64,000 nt of DNA from Filimonas zeae (GTDB lineage Bacteria; Bacteroidota; Bacteroidia; Chitinophagales; Chitinophagaceae): contig NZ_BMIB01000001.1 of NCBI RefSeq assembly GCF_014641615.1, positions 1,240,769-1,304,768 on the forward strand, given 5' to 3'. Every line of letters begins with the position of its first letter. The first letter of the stretch is position 1. The notes beneath the pieces are model-generated. The model did no database searches and had not been told where the DNA came from. It saw only the letters and a program-made list of their open reading frames with translations. Positions 9,309 to 18,514 of this stretch are shown one piece after another. A program made the position numbers and the translations under genes.

Positions 9309-10844
9309 ATGAGGAAATCGCGGGTTACGCTTTTGCACCTGGGGCTTACAGGACTGTTAACAGGTTTACACTGTTACAGTCCTGCACAGCAGGTGCAGGT
9401 ACAATACAACACAGGCACCACCTATCAGACAATACGCAACTTTTCAGCATCTGATGCGTGGTCGTGTCAGTTTACCGGTAACTGGCCGGATGCTAAAAAG
9501 AATGCCATGGCAGACTGGTTGTTTAGTATGGATACGCTGGGTGATGGCTCGCCTAAAGGCATTGGCCTATCACTCTGGCGTATGAACATAGGGGCAGGCA
9601 GCACGCAGCAGGGCGCCAACTCCGGCATTCGCGATGAATGGCGCAGGGCGTCTGCACTGGCATTGGATGGCACACCGGAAAGTGCGGAAGTAAAAGCGCA
9701 GCTTTGGTTTATGCAGGCAGCACGTAGCAGAGGGGTGGAGCAGTTTCTGGGCTTTTATAATAGCCCGCCGGTACAGCTTACCCGCAACGGAAAAGCGTTT
9801 GCTACCAACAAGGTTACTAATATTGACAGTACGCAGTATAGCGCTTTTGCAGCCCAAACCGTAAAAGCAGTACAGCATATTAAAACTGCTACCGGTATTA
9901 CACTGGATTATCTAAGCCCTATTAACGAGCCGCAGTGGGATTGGAGTGATGGCGGCCAGGAAGGCAGCCCTTACTACAACCGCGAAATAAGTGGTGTGTT
10001 TAAGGCCATGCATACTGCTTTTAAAAGCAATGGCCTTACCACAAAACTGCTGGTAGGCGAAGCGGGTAGCCATAAATACATGCTGCCCAATTCTGACAGA
10101 CCGGGAAAAGACGATCAGGTAAAAGCGTTCTTTCAAAAGAATCCCACTACTTATCTGGGTAACCTTAATACCATCAGCCGTACCATTGCCTCACACAGTT
10201 ATTTCAGTACCTCGCCCGCAGCAGAAGCTATTGACCTGCGCAAGCGTGTGGCAGCACAGGTAGCGGGTGTTAAGGGGCTGGAGTTCTGGCAGAGTGAGTA
10301 TTGTATCCTGGGCGATAACGCCGGTGAAATAGATGGCAATAAAAAAGACACCGGTATTACTGCTGCGTTATACGTAGCGGGCGTAATACATAAAGATCTG
10401 GTGTATGCCAACGCAGCTGCCTGGCAGTGGTGGATAGCCATTTCGGCGTATGATTATAAAGATGGCCTTATTTATATTGACCAGAAAAAAGAAGATGGCA
10501 ACTACAGCGACAGCAAAATGCTGTGGGCGCTGGGTAACTACAGTCGCTTTGTACGGCCGGGTATGCGCCGTTTTGAGGTAGCCACTACCAGTAATGTACA
10601 GGCATCTGGTTTTGCCGGTGCTGGTAATAAAGAGTTGGTATTTGTACTGGTAAACGCAGGTAATGAGGCGCAGCAGGTAAGCCTGGTAAATGCCCGTGGC
10701 AATAAAAACACATCCGCTGTACCAGTAACTACCTATACAACCAGTGCTGCCGGTAAACTGCTAAAAGGCAGTGCTACCGCAGCAAACACCACTATACCTG
10801 CAAAAAGTATAGTAACAGTTATTCTGCAAACAAAAAAGAAATAG
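9309..10844 (+). CDS. GH30 glycoside hydrolase, probably endo-beta-1,6-galactanase type
   Basis: Secreted (beta/alpha)8 glycosidase of clan A. A signal peptide of about 26 residues ends near SPAQQ. The catalytic acid/base is Glu207 in SPINEPQWDW and the likely nucleophile is Glu330 in FWQSEYCILG; a C-terminal beta-sandwich follows from about residue 415. The NEP and WQSEY contexts match GH30, whose bacterial members include endo-beta-1,6-galactanases, glucuronoxylanases and glucosylceramidases. The GH35 beta-galactosidase 6 bp downstream favours a galactan target. It could instead cut another beta-linked polymer; the subfamily cannot be fixed by eye. Confidence 0.85.
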   Translation: MRKSRVTLLHLGLTGLLTGLHCYSPAQQVQVQYNTGTTYQTIRNFSASDAWSCQFTGNWPDAKKNAMADWLFSMDTLGDGSPKGIGLSLWRMNIGAGSTQQGANSGIRDEWRRASALALDGTPESAEVKAQLWFMQAARSRGVEQFLGFYNSPPVQLTRNGKAFATNKVTNIDSTQYSAFAAQTVKAVQHIKTATGITLDYLSPINEPQWDWSDGGQEGSPYYNREISGVFKAMHTAFKSNGLTTKLLVGEAGSHKYMLPNSDRPGKDDQVKAFFQKNPTTYLGNLNTISRTIASHSYFSTSPAAEAIDLRKRVAAQVAGVKGLEFWQSEYCILGDNAGEIDGNKKDTGITAALYVAGVIHKDLVYANAAAWQWWIAISAYDYKDGLIYIDQKKEDGNYSDSKMLWALGNYSRFVRPGMRRFEVATTSNVQASGFAGAGNKELVFVLVNAGNEAQQVSLVNARGNKNTSAVPVTTYTTSAAGKLLKGSATAANTTIPAKSIVTVILQTKKK

Positions 10845-10850
10845 CATTAC

Positions 10851-12674
10851 ATGAAAAAATGGATAGCAGCCTTACTGGCATTACAGCTTTGTACGGGTGT
10901 GGAAGCACAGCAAAAACATACGTTTGCGCTGGGTGACCATGCGTTTATGCTGGATGGTAAACCGTTTCAGATGATCTCTGCCGAAATTCACTATCCCCGT
11001 GTGCCTAAGGAAGCCTGGCGCCAGCGTATGCAAATGGCCAAAGCCATGGGCATTAACACCATAGGCACCTATGTGTTCTGGAACGTGCACGAGCCTCAAC
11101 AGGGCCAGTACGATTTTGCGGGTAACAATGATATTGCTGCGTTTGTAAAAATTGCAGCAGAGGAAGGTTTATGGGTGGTGCTAAGGCCCAGCCCGTACGT
11201 ATGTGCCGAGTGGGAGTTTGGTGGTTACCCATACTGGCTGCAAAAGCAGAAAGGCCTGGTAGTGCGCAGTCAGGAAGCTGCTTACATTAAAGCCTATAAC
11301 AATTACATTCAGCAGGTTGGTAAACAACTGTCTGCCTTACAGGTAAACAAAGGCGGTAACATTCTGATGGTGCAGGTAGAGAACGAATATGGTTCTTACG
11401 CCGGCGATAAAGACTATCTGGAGCTGAACCGCAAGATGTTTGTAAAGGCGGGTTTTGACGGTATATTATATACCTGCGACCCTGCCAAAGACGTAGAGCG
11501 CGGACATTTACCCGGCTTACTGCCTGCCGTAAACGGTGTGGATAATCCGGCTAAAATAAGAGAACTGGTACAGAAGTATCACGCTGGTAAAGGCCCTTAC
11601 TATGTAGCGGAATGGTATCCTGCCTGGTTTGACTGGTGGGGTGCTAAACACCACACCGTACCTGCCGAACAGTATACTGGTCGCCTGGATACACTGTTGG
11701 GTGCAGGCATATCCATTAACATGTACATGTTTCATGGTGGTACCACCCGCGGTTTTATGAACGGCGCTAACTATTACGACAGCGTAGGTTTTGAACCACA
11801 GATAAGCAGTTATGATTACGATGCACCGCTGGATGAAGCCGGTAACGCAACCGATAAGTTTATGCAGTTCCGCAGCGTAATACAAAAGCATTTACCTGCC
11901 GGGCAAACCCTGCCAGCGGTACCTGCTGCCAAAAAAACAATCAGCATTGATAATATTACCTTCAGCGCCCAGGGCGATATGTATGCACAATTACCTAAGC
12001 CGGTAAAAGCAGACGCGCCTTTAACGTTTGAGCAATTGAGCCAGGCCTATGGTTATGTGCTTTACCGCACACGCCTGCCTAAAGGCAAAGCGGGTGTACT
12101 AAAGATAAACGGCCTGCGCGATTACGGTGTGGTGTTTGTAAATGGTAAAAAGCAGGGTGTGGCAGATCGTATGCTGCGTACCGATAGCCTGGCTATTGAA
12201 GCTGGCAGCGGTGAGCAGGTAATTGACATTCTGGTTGAAAACCTGGGCCGCGTAAACTTCGGACCTAATTTATTAAAGAACAACAAAGGCATTACCGGTG
12301 ATGTTACTTTAAACGGCACCGTGTTAAAAGGCTGGCAGATGTATTCACTGCCTATGGCTTCTGTTGATAAGGTGGTGTACAATAACAAACCCGGCAAAGA
12401 TGTACCTGTGTTGAAGAAAGGAAGCTTTCAGCTTACCGAAACCGGTGATACTTATTTAAACCTGAGCCAGTGGGGCAAAGGTTGTGTATGGGTAAATGGA
12501 AACAACCTGGGCAGATATTGGAACAAAGGCCCCCAGCAAACAGTATATGTGCCTGCTGAGTGGCTGAAAAAAGGAAACAACGAAATTGTTATTTTTGAAA
12601 TGATAACCCCTGAGCAGAACAGTATACACGCTTTACAAAAGCCGATACTGGACCAGTTGCAGGCAGCAAAATAA
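10851..12674 (+). CDS. GH35 beta-galactosidase
   Basis: Exo-acting enzyme that releases terminal beta-galactose. A signal peptide ends near EAQQK (about residue 20). The TIM barrel begins with the family hallmark SAEIHYPRVP and WNVHEPQQG. The acid/base is Glu179 in QVENEYGSY and the nucleophile is Glu254 in VAEWYPAW. C-terminal jelly-roll domains contain two galactose-binding-like modules (about 390-590). The 607-residue length is normal for bacterial GH35. It is the last gene of the HTCS/SusCD operon, 6 bp after the GH30 gene and followed by a terminator, so it likely finishes degradation of galacto-oligosaccharides produced by GH30. Confidence 0.95.
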   Translation: MKKWIAALLALQLCTGVEAQQKHTFALGDHAFMLDGKPFQMISAEIHYPRVPKEAWRQRMQMAKAMGINTIGTYVFWNVHEPQQGQYDFAGNNDIAAFVKIAAEEGLWVVLRPSPYVCAEWEFGGYPYWLQKQKGLVVRSQEAAYIKAYNNYIQQVGKQLSALQVNKGGNILMVQVENEYGSYAGDKDYLELNRKMFVKAGFDGILYTCDPAKDVERGHLPGLLPAVNGVDNPAKIRELVQKYHAGKGPYYVAEWYPAWFDWWGAKHHTVPAEQYTGRLDTLLGAGISINMYMFHGGTTRGFMNGANYYDSVGFEPQISSYDYDAPLDEAGNATDKFMQFRSVIQKHLPAGQTLPAVPAAKKTISIDNITFSAQGDMYAQLPKPVKADAPLTFEQLSQAYGYVLYRTRLPKGKAGVLKINGLRDYGVVFVNGKKQGVADRMLRTDSLAIEAGSGEQVIDILVENLGRVNFGPNLLKNNKGITGDVTLNGTVLKGWQMYSLPMASVDKVVYNNKPGKDVPVLKKGSFQLTETGDTYLNLSQWGKGCVWVNGNNLGRYWNKGPQQTVYVPAEWLKKGNNEIVIFEMITPEQNSIHALQKPILDQLQAAK

Positions 12675-12702
12675 ATTTCCAGTAAACTTTGATAATGTAT
12701 AG

Positions 12703-12730
12703 GCCTCTGTAATCTTACAGGGGCTTTTTT
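12703..12730 (+). terminator. Intrinsic terminator of the GH30/GH35 PUL
   Basis: A ten-base stem (GCCTCTGTAA with TTACAGGGGC, one G-T pair) with a two-base centre is followed by six T. It ends the first PUL operon. Confidence 0.85.
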
Positions 12731-12855
12731 GTGCCTTTGATATTATTGGTAGTTTTTATATGACAGAGGTAATTCCTCTTTTCGTAAGCGAGTTTCCCGA
12801 TTTCGTCAGCCCTTGGAGCGGCTATCCGGTCACCTTTGCAGAAATTTAACAAATA

Positions 12856-15318
12856 ATGATGATGGACTGCCGCAACTCGCAAAGGCTTTTGTCCGTAGCA
12901 ATGCTACTATTCTTTTCTGTTTGTATTTCCTTTTTATATGCACGGGAAGGTGAGAATGATAATCCTGAAAAAGGGATGATTACCGGCCAGATTACCACTG
13001 CCGACAATAAAGTGGCAGATGGTGTTACAGTTCGTTTGAAGGGTACAGCCAAAGTAACCATGACCAATGAAACCGGCTTTTACAGTTTTAAAAACCTGCC
13101 TGCCGGTACTTATGAGGTGGAAGTAACGCTGGTAGGGCACGAGCCGGTTACCAAAACTGTTCAGTTAGAAAAAGATGGTAAAAAGAACAACGTATCATTT
13201 AAACTGAGCATTTCTCAGGTTGCGTTGGATGAGGTTGTAGTAAGCACCGGCGTTAACCGTTACAAAGCTAACGGTGTATCTCCCAGTTTGCGTTTACAAA
13301 GCTCTATTCTGGAAACCCCGCAAAATATACAGGTGGTAGGGGCGCAACTACTGGCCGATCAGCAGGTGTTTGATATTGTTGATGGTATTACCCGAAACGT
13401 AAGTGGCGTTACCCGTCAGGGCCATTGGGATAATCAATATGCAAACATCCGTATGCGTGGTTCTAAACTACCTGCTTTCCGCAATGGTATGAACATTGAA
13501 GCTTCGTGGGGGCCTACTGCTGAAGACGTTTCTATGATTGAGCGTATTGAGTTTGTAAAAGGCCCTGCCGGTTTTATGCTGGCAGCAGGTGAGCCTGGCG
13601 GTTTTTACAATGTGGTAACCAAAAAGCCTACAGGTATTACCAAAGGCGAAGCTACTGTAAGCATGGGTAGCTTCAGCACCTACCGCACTTCTTTAGATCT
13701 GGATGGTAAGTTGAGTAAAGATGGTCGTTTATTATACCGTTTAAACATGGCGGCCCAGCAAAAAGACTTTTTTACCAAATACAATTACAGCAATCGTTAT
13801 ATGATAGCCCCGGTTGTAAAATACCTGGTGGATGATAAAACTTCTGTAACTTTTGAATATACCTTCCAGGGCTCCAAATACCTGGCAAACGGTAACTATA
13901 CCTTCTCTCCCAAAGGTTTTGCCGATGAAGGCATTGCTAACAATTTCTTTTATGCCGATCCTTCCCTGGAGCCTGGCAAACTGAGAGATCATAGCATGTA
14001 TGTATATCTGGATCATAAAATGAATGAAAAGTGGAACATGCATGCGCAGGTGGCTTACTTCAACTTTTCCATGGTGGCTAACAGTGTATGGGCTGGTTAT
14101 CTTACTGCCAACGGCGATATGAACCGTTATTTCAGCATTGGTGATGAAGCTGGTGAGAACCGATTTGGCCAGCTTTCTTTTTCCGGTGAAGAAAGAACCG
14201 GCGCTATCCGGCACCGTATTATGGGCGGGGCTGATTTTGGAAACAAAAAGTTCTGGGGCGATTTCCGGACATTGAAAAGTCCCCTGAATCTGGCTGGTGG
14301 CAAAGCATTCAATGTATACAATCCGGAATACGGCATTCCAATGGATTCCATTCCAAGCATAGATCGTTCTAAAAGCGTACGTACGCGCGCGGGTGGCACT
14401 AACTATTTAACTGCTGTTTCTTATGGTTCGGCATATGTGCAGGACGAACTTGGCTTTTTGAACGATCAGTTACGTGTAAGCGTGGGACTGCGTTTTACCT
14501 ATGCGGAAACAGTAACCAAAAACAGGTCGTTTGATGTGAATAATAATGTTTTTTCACCGCGTGTTGGCCTTAGTTATTCTATTGATAAGTACACTTCTGT
14601 ATATGGTTTGTACGATCAGTCTTTTGTACCGCTTTCAGGTTTTACAGCAGACCAGACTCCTTTAAAACCTATTCGTGGTAATGATCTTGAAGCGGGTATT
14701 AAAAAAGACTGGATGGGTGGCCGCTGGAGATCTTCCGTTTCTGCCTACATTATTAAAAGAAAGAATGCAACCATTACTGAGCTGATTAATAACGTTAGTA
14801 CAACAACACAGCTGGGGGAAACTACCTCTAAAGGCATTGAAGTGGATATGAGCGGTGAAATATTGCCAGGTTTAAATACCAATATCAACTATGCGTACAC
14901 CAATTCTAAAATAACCAAAGGAGATCAGGGTAAAAATCAGGAAGGTAACTGGACGGGTAACACCGCAGCCCACGTAACCAATGCCTGGTTGCAGTATCGT
15001 GTACGCAAAGGTGCTTTTGAAGGATTTGGTGCTTCTGCCGGTATACAATGGCAGGCTGACAGGTACATTGGCACAGCAGCCAAAGCACCTAATTTTCCTA
15101 ATTATTTCCGTGGAGATGCAGGTGTGTCGTTACAGCGTGGCAAATTCAATATTTCACTGCTCGTAAATAATGTATTGAATAATCTGAAACTGATGACTGC
15201 AGGTTCAGTTACTACGCCAACCACACAGCTGGCTAACACAGTAGGAGCGGTTCCTTACTATGCTTATATTCTGGAACCCCGTCGTAATTTCCGTATGACT
15301 ATTGCTTATCGGTTTTAA
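12856..15318 (+). CDS. TonB-dependent siderophore-type receptor (first of two paralogues)
   Basis: Outer membrane receptor energised by TonB, of the FhuA/FpvA-like siderophore group rather than the SusC group. The start region MMMDCRNSQ leads into a hydrophobic signal segment ending near FLYARE. A carboxypeptidase-regulatory-like domain (about 42-115) precedes the TonB-box-like DEVVVST, then a plug with ETPQNIQVV and FVKGPAGFMLAAGEPGGFYNVVTKKP, and a barrel ending MTIAYRF. It lacks an STN domain and has no sigma/FecR neighbours, so it probably only transports. No SusD gene follows. Substrate is likely a ferric chelate, although cobalamin-like or other metal chelates are possible. Confidence 0.9.
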   Translation: MMMDCRNSQRLLSVAMLLFFSVCISFLYAREGENDNPEKGMITGQITTADNKVADGVTVRLKGTAKVTMTNETGFYSFKNLPAGTYEVEVTLVGHEPVTKTVQLEKDGKKNNVSFKLSISQVALDEVVVSTGVNRYKANGVSPSLRLQSSILETPQNIQVVGAQLLADQQVFDIVDGITRNVSGVTRQGHWDNQYANIRMRGSKLPAFRNGMNIEASWGPTAEDVSMIERIEFVKGPAGFMLAAGEPGGFYNVVTKKPTGITKGEATVSMGSFSTYRTSLDLDGKLSKDGRLLYRLNMAAQQKDFFTKYNYSNRYMIAPVVKYLVDDKTSVTFEYTFQGSKYLANGNYTFSPKGFADEGIANNFFYADPSLEPGKLRDHSMYVYLDHKMNEKWNMHAQVAYFNFSMVANSVWAGYLTANGDMNRYFSIGDEAGENRFGQLSFSGEERTGAIRHRIMGGADFGNKKFWGDFRTLKSPLNLAGGKAFNVYNPEYGIPMDSIPSIDRSKSVRTRAGGTNYLTAVSYGSAYVQDELGFLNDQLRVSVGLRFTYAETVTKNRSFDVNNNVFSPRVGLSYSIDKYTSVYGLYDQSFVPLSGFTADQTPLKPIRGNDLEAGIKKDWMGGRWRSSVSAYIIKRKNATITELINNVSTTTQLGETTSKGIEVDMSGEILPGLNTNINYAYTNSKITKGDQGKNQEGNWTGNTAAHVTNAWLQYRVRKGAFEGFGASAGIQWQADRYIGTAAKAPNFPNYFRGDAGVSLQRGKFNISLLVNNVLNNLKLMTAGSVTTPTTQLANTVGAVPYYAYILEPRRNFRMTIAYRF

Positions 15319-15344
15319 TACCGGAGGATAATAAATGACTGAAA

Positions 15345-15377
15345 GGGAACTGTCTGTACAAGGGCAGTTCCTTTTTT
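15345..15377 (+). terminator. Intrinsic terminator after the first siderophore receptor
   Basis: GGAACTG (15346-15352) pairs with CAGTTCC (15365-15371), with a 12-base loop and six following T. It isolates the receptor from the repeat array downstream. Confidence 0.85.
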
Positions 15378-15477
15378 GTTTGATACCTGTGAGGTAAATG
15401 GGCCTGCAAGATGTTTTTTGTTATATCTGAATAATTTATCCTACGTATGCCCCCTCAGAGCGTACTGCTGAAGCGAT

Positions 15478-15771
15478 GGTATGCCCTCATCGAGTGCTGG
15501 TGAGCCCTCACCGAGCCGTGGTGAGCCCTCACCGAGCCGTGGTGAGCCCTCACGGAGCCGTGGTGAGCCCTCACGGAGTCGTGGTGAGCCCTCACGGAGT
15601 GCTGGTGAGTCCTCACCGAGCTATGGTGAGCCCTCATCGAGCCATGGTGAGCCCTCACCGAGACGTGGTGAGTCCTCACTGAGTTGTGGTGAGCCCTCAT
15701 CTAGTTTTAGTGAGCCCTCACCGAGTCGTGGTGAGCGCTCATCGAGCCATGGTGAGCCCTCACCAAGGCTC
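15478..15771. repeat. Fourteen-unit 21-bp palindromic tandem repeat
   Basis: Fourteen consecutive units of exactly 21 bp with consensus GGTGAGCCCTCACCGAGCCGT run without any insertion or deletion; a more diverged partial copy may precede 15478. The first twelve bases of each unit (GGTGAGCCCTCA) are strongly conserved and contain a TGAG-CC-CTCA palindrome; the last nine vary. Adjacent units can also fold as CTCACC-N7-GGTGAG hairpins. Because 21 is a multiple of three, several frames stay open on both strands, giving heptad-repeat peptides such as GEPSPSR. The variation changes amino acids freely while the DNA core is kept, so a protein is unlikely. The array fills most of the 594-bp gap between the two receptor genes. 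Confidence 0.95.
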
Positions 15772-15912
15772 GATGAGTACACTCTGCGCAGTTATTCTAT
15801 GGTAAAATGCCTCTGGAAGTTTAGTTTTTCCTGATTGCGTAAATGTTTTTTCTGATTTTGCTGTCCCTTACGTGAGAGGTGTGTGAGTTTTGCAGCCCAA
15901 ACATATGTCGAT
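15772..15912. other. Leader region between repeat array and second receptor gene
   Basis: About 140 bases, rich in T, that follow the repeat array and precede the receptor start. I see no gene, no clear TAnnTTTG box and no strong hairpin in it. A promoter for the second receptor should lie here or inside the repeats, since a terminator closes the upstream gene. Confidence 0.4.
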
Positions 15913-18357
15913 ATGAAGAATTATGTACTGCTGCTGATTTCGTTTTTAATATGTACCCCGGGTATGCTTGCTGCCCGCGATAACGGGCCTGATAAAAATG
16001 GCACTGTAAAAGGTACAGTAACTACTGCTGATGGCAAGCCCGCTGAATCTGTAACCGTGGTGTTGAAAAATACTAAAAAGTCTGCTGTTACAGATGAAAA
16101 GGGTGAGTTTATATTAAGTAACGTAAAACCAGGTGTATACACATTACAGGTAACACTGGTGGGTTATGGTTCCAAAGAAGAAAGTATTACAGTAGAGGAA
16201 GATAAAACGGTAAAAACTACTGTTGCATTGTCGTTATCTAACGAGCAGCTGGAAGAGGTGGTAGTAAATACCGGACGCAGCAGGTTTGCTAAAAAAGAGT
16301 CAGGCTACGTGGCCCGTTTGCCTTTAAAAAACCTGGAAAATCCACAGGCTTATAATGTGGTAACCAAAGAATTAATGCAGGAGCAGGTAGTAGTGAATTT
16401 TGATGATGCCCTGAAGAACACACCGGGTGTAAACAGGCTCTGGTCGTCTACCGGCCGTCCTAACGATGGTGCCGGTTATTTTTCTATGCGGGGTTTTAGT
16501 GTACAGCCTACTATGATTAATGGCGTACCCGGACTTACCAATGGTGGTATTGACCCAGCCAATGTAGAAAGAATTGAATCTATCAAAGGCCCATCGGGTA
16601 CCCTTTTCGGTAGCAGCTTTATTTCCTTTGGTGGCCTGCTGAATATTGTAACCAAAAAGCCTTACGAAAATTTTGGTGGTGAGGTAAGTTATACTACCGG
16701 CGGTTTTGGCTTAAGCCGTATTACTGCCGATATAAATGCGCCTTTGAATGCAGACAAAACCGCCCTGTTTCGTGTAAACAGTGCTTACCATAGCGAAGGC
16801 AGTTTTATGGATGCGGGTTTTAAAAAGTCATTCTTCCTCGCACCCGGCTTTTCTTATAAGGCCAGCGATAAGCTGTCTTTTCTGGTAAACACAGAATTTT
16901 ATACGGCACAAAGCACCAATGCAACCATGGTGTTTATGAACCGCAGCCGTCAGCTGAAAGCGCGTACACCGCAAGAGCTGAATATGGATTTTAACCGCTC
17001 TTATACCAGCAATGATCTTACCTACAGAACGCCTACCGTAAACCTTTTTGCGCAGGCTACTTATAAAATATCCGATCAATGGACATCACAAACCAACTTG
17101 TCCAGAAGTGTTCGTAAAAGTGATGGCTATTACTCTTACATCATGTTCCTGGATGGAAGTGCCGCCGGCGCTATTGCAGCCAATGATACACTCATCAGCA
17201 GGTTTGTATACAATCAGAATTCTACTACCACTACTACCGATATTCAGCAGAACTTTATCGGCGACTTTCATATCGGCAACATGCGTAACCGGGTGGTGGC
17301 AGGGCTTGATTTTGCTGATGTAAGTGCGGTGAACAATAACAGCGCGTCTCCTGTGTTTGATTATGTAAATGTTACCCGTAACAACGATACCCGGTATGGT
17401 ATGCTTACCAAAGCTGCGGTAGATGCTAAGCTGGCGGGACTGAGCGGTCTTAAAGATGGTAACAGCAACCAAACCTACAGTGCTTATGTGAGTGATGTGT
17501 TTAACGTTACTGATCTGCTGAGTGTAATGGCAAGTGTACGGGTAGATCGTTTTGAAAGCAAGGGTAGTAAAAACTATATTACCGGTGTAATATCCGGCAA
17601 TTATGGTCAAACCGCTGTATCGCCCAAGTTTGGGTTGGTGTATCAGATAGTAAAAGATCAGGTAAGTGTGTTTGGTAACTATATGAATGGTTTCCGCAAC
17701 GTAGCGCCTGGTACCATGGTGCTGGAAGAGTTTACCAATATTTTTAAACCACAGCAGGCCAATCAGTGGGAAGGTGGTGTAAAGCTGGATGCGTTTAACC
17801 ACAAACTTGCTGTTACGGCCAGCTACTACGATATTCTGGTAAAGAACATGACGCGTGGCGAAACCGTGGTGCGCAATGGCCAGAGCTATAACGTAACCGT
17901 ACAGGATGGTACGCAAAAAAGCAGAGGTGTAGAGCTGGATGTAATTGCCAACCCGCTGCCCGGTTTTAATGTGGTGGCAGGTTACAGCTATAACGATAGC
18001 AAAATGGTACAGGCTCCTGCTTTTACCAAAGACAGAAGACCGGTGGGTGCCGGCCCCGCTACACTGGCCAATGCCTGGATAAGTTATACCCTGCATGAAG
18101 GTGACCTGCAAGGCCTGGGCCTGGGCTTTGGTGGTAACTATGCCAGCAAAAACAATATAACCAACGATTCCAGAACGGGACTGTTTACGTTGCCTTCTTA
18201 TACCGTAATGAATGCGAGCATTTTTTACAATGCTAAAAAATACCGTCTGGCGCTGAAAGTGGATAACCTGGCTAACAAAGAATATTTTGGTGGCTGGACT
18301 ACACTGGAGAAACAAATGCCAAGACGTTTAACAGCTAATATGACATTCAGATTCTAA
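15913..18357 (+). CDS. TonB-dependent siderophore-type receptor (second of two paralogues)
   Basis: Outer membrane receptor with the same architecture as the gene before the repeat array: signal peptide, carboxypeptidase-regulatory-like domain, TonB-box-like EEVVVNTGR, a plug with KGPSGTLFGSSFISFGGLLNIVTKKP, and a barrel ending ANMTFRF. I chose the ATG at 15913 (MKNYVLLLISFLIC), which begins directly with a good signal peptide ending near MLAARD; an in-frame GTG at 15883 would add ten residues with no signal character. There is no STN domain and no sigma/FecR pair, so signalling is not expected. The two receptors share layout but differ widely in barrel sequence, suggesting different chelates. 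Confidence 0.9.
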   Translation: MKNYVLLLISFLICTPGMLAARDNGPDKNGTVKGTVTTADGKPAESVTVVLKNTKKSAVTDEKGEFILSNVKPGVYTLQVTLVGYGSKEESITVEEDKTVKTTVALSLSNEQLEEVVVNTGRSRFAKKESGYVARLPLKNLENPQAYNVVTKELMQEQVVVNFDDALKNTPGVNRLWSSTGRPNDGAGYFSMRGFSVQPTMINGVPGLTNGGIDPANVERIESIKGPSGTLFGSSFISFGGLLNIVTKKPYENFGGEVSYTTGGFGLSRITADINAPLNADKTALFRVNSAYHSEGSFMDAGFKKSFFLAPGFSYKASDKLSFLVNTEFYTAQSTNATMVFMNRSRQLKARTPQELNMDFNRSYTSNDLTYRTPTVNLFAQATYKISDQWTSQTNLSRSVRKSDGYYSYIMFLDGSAAGAIAANDTLISRFVYNQNSTTTTTDIQQNFIGDFHIGNMRNRVVAGLDFADVSAVNNNSASPVFDYVNVTRNNDTRYGMLTKAAVDAKLAGLSGLKDGNSNQTYSAYVSDVFNVTDLLSVMASVRVDRFESKGSKNYITGVISGNYGQTAVSPKFGLVYQIVKDQVSVFGNYMNGFRNVAPGTMVLEEFTNIFKPQQANQWEGGVKLDAFNHKLAVTASYYDILVKNMTRGETVVRNGQSYNVTVQDGTQKSRGVELDVIANPLPGFNVVAGYSYNDSKMVQAPAFTKDRRPVGAGPATLANAWISYTLHEGDLQGLGLGFGGNYASKNNITNDSRTGLFTLPSYTVMNASIFYNAKKYRLALKVDNLANKEYFGGWTTLEKQMPRRLTANMTFRF

Positions 18358-18383
18358 GGGATACATATTATTGATTCCGATAT

Positions 18384-18430
18384 AAAAAGCGGATGTTCTT
18401 CTATATAAGAAGGCATCCGCTTTTCTTTTG
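18384..18430 (+). terminator. Intrinsic terminator after the second siderophore receptor
   Basis: AAAAGCGGATG pairs perfectly with CATCCGCTTTT, and an inner TTCTT/AAGAA stem extends it; a T-rich run follows. It ends receptor transcription before the sigma gene. Confidence 0.85.
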
Positions 18431-18435
18431 AAAAA

Positions 18436-18462
18436 TTGTTTACTATTATTATGTTACATTTG
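18436..18462 (+). promoter_or_regulatory. Predicted housekeeping promoter of the ECF sigma gene
   Basis: TTG at 18436-18438 and TACATTTG at 18455-18462, 16 bases apart, match the Bacteroidota -33/-7 pattern (TTG and TAnnTTTG). It lies 50 bases upstream of the sigma start. Confidence 0.6.
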
Positions 18463-18514
18463 TTTACCTACCTTCGACGGCACCGGCTTGTATAGCGCTT
18501 AAGTGAATAGGTTG

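Noticed and set aside
15478..15771. The repeat array as a CRISPR.
   Set aside because: Units are contiguous at 21 bp with no unique spacers, and no cas gene is near.
15455..15834. Open frames across the 21-bp repeats on both strands, giving heptad-repeat peptides.
   Set aside because: Any stop-free repeat with a period divisible by three is open in several frames. Variation is not synonymous and there is no start context or upstream promoter evidence.
17086..18315. A 409-residue open frame on the minus strand inside the second siderophore receptor gene.
   Set aside because: It is antisense to a clear TonB receptor, has no domain character and biased composition; a shadow frame.
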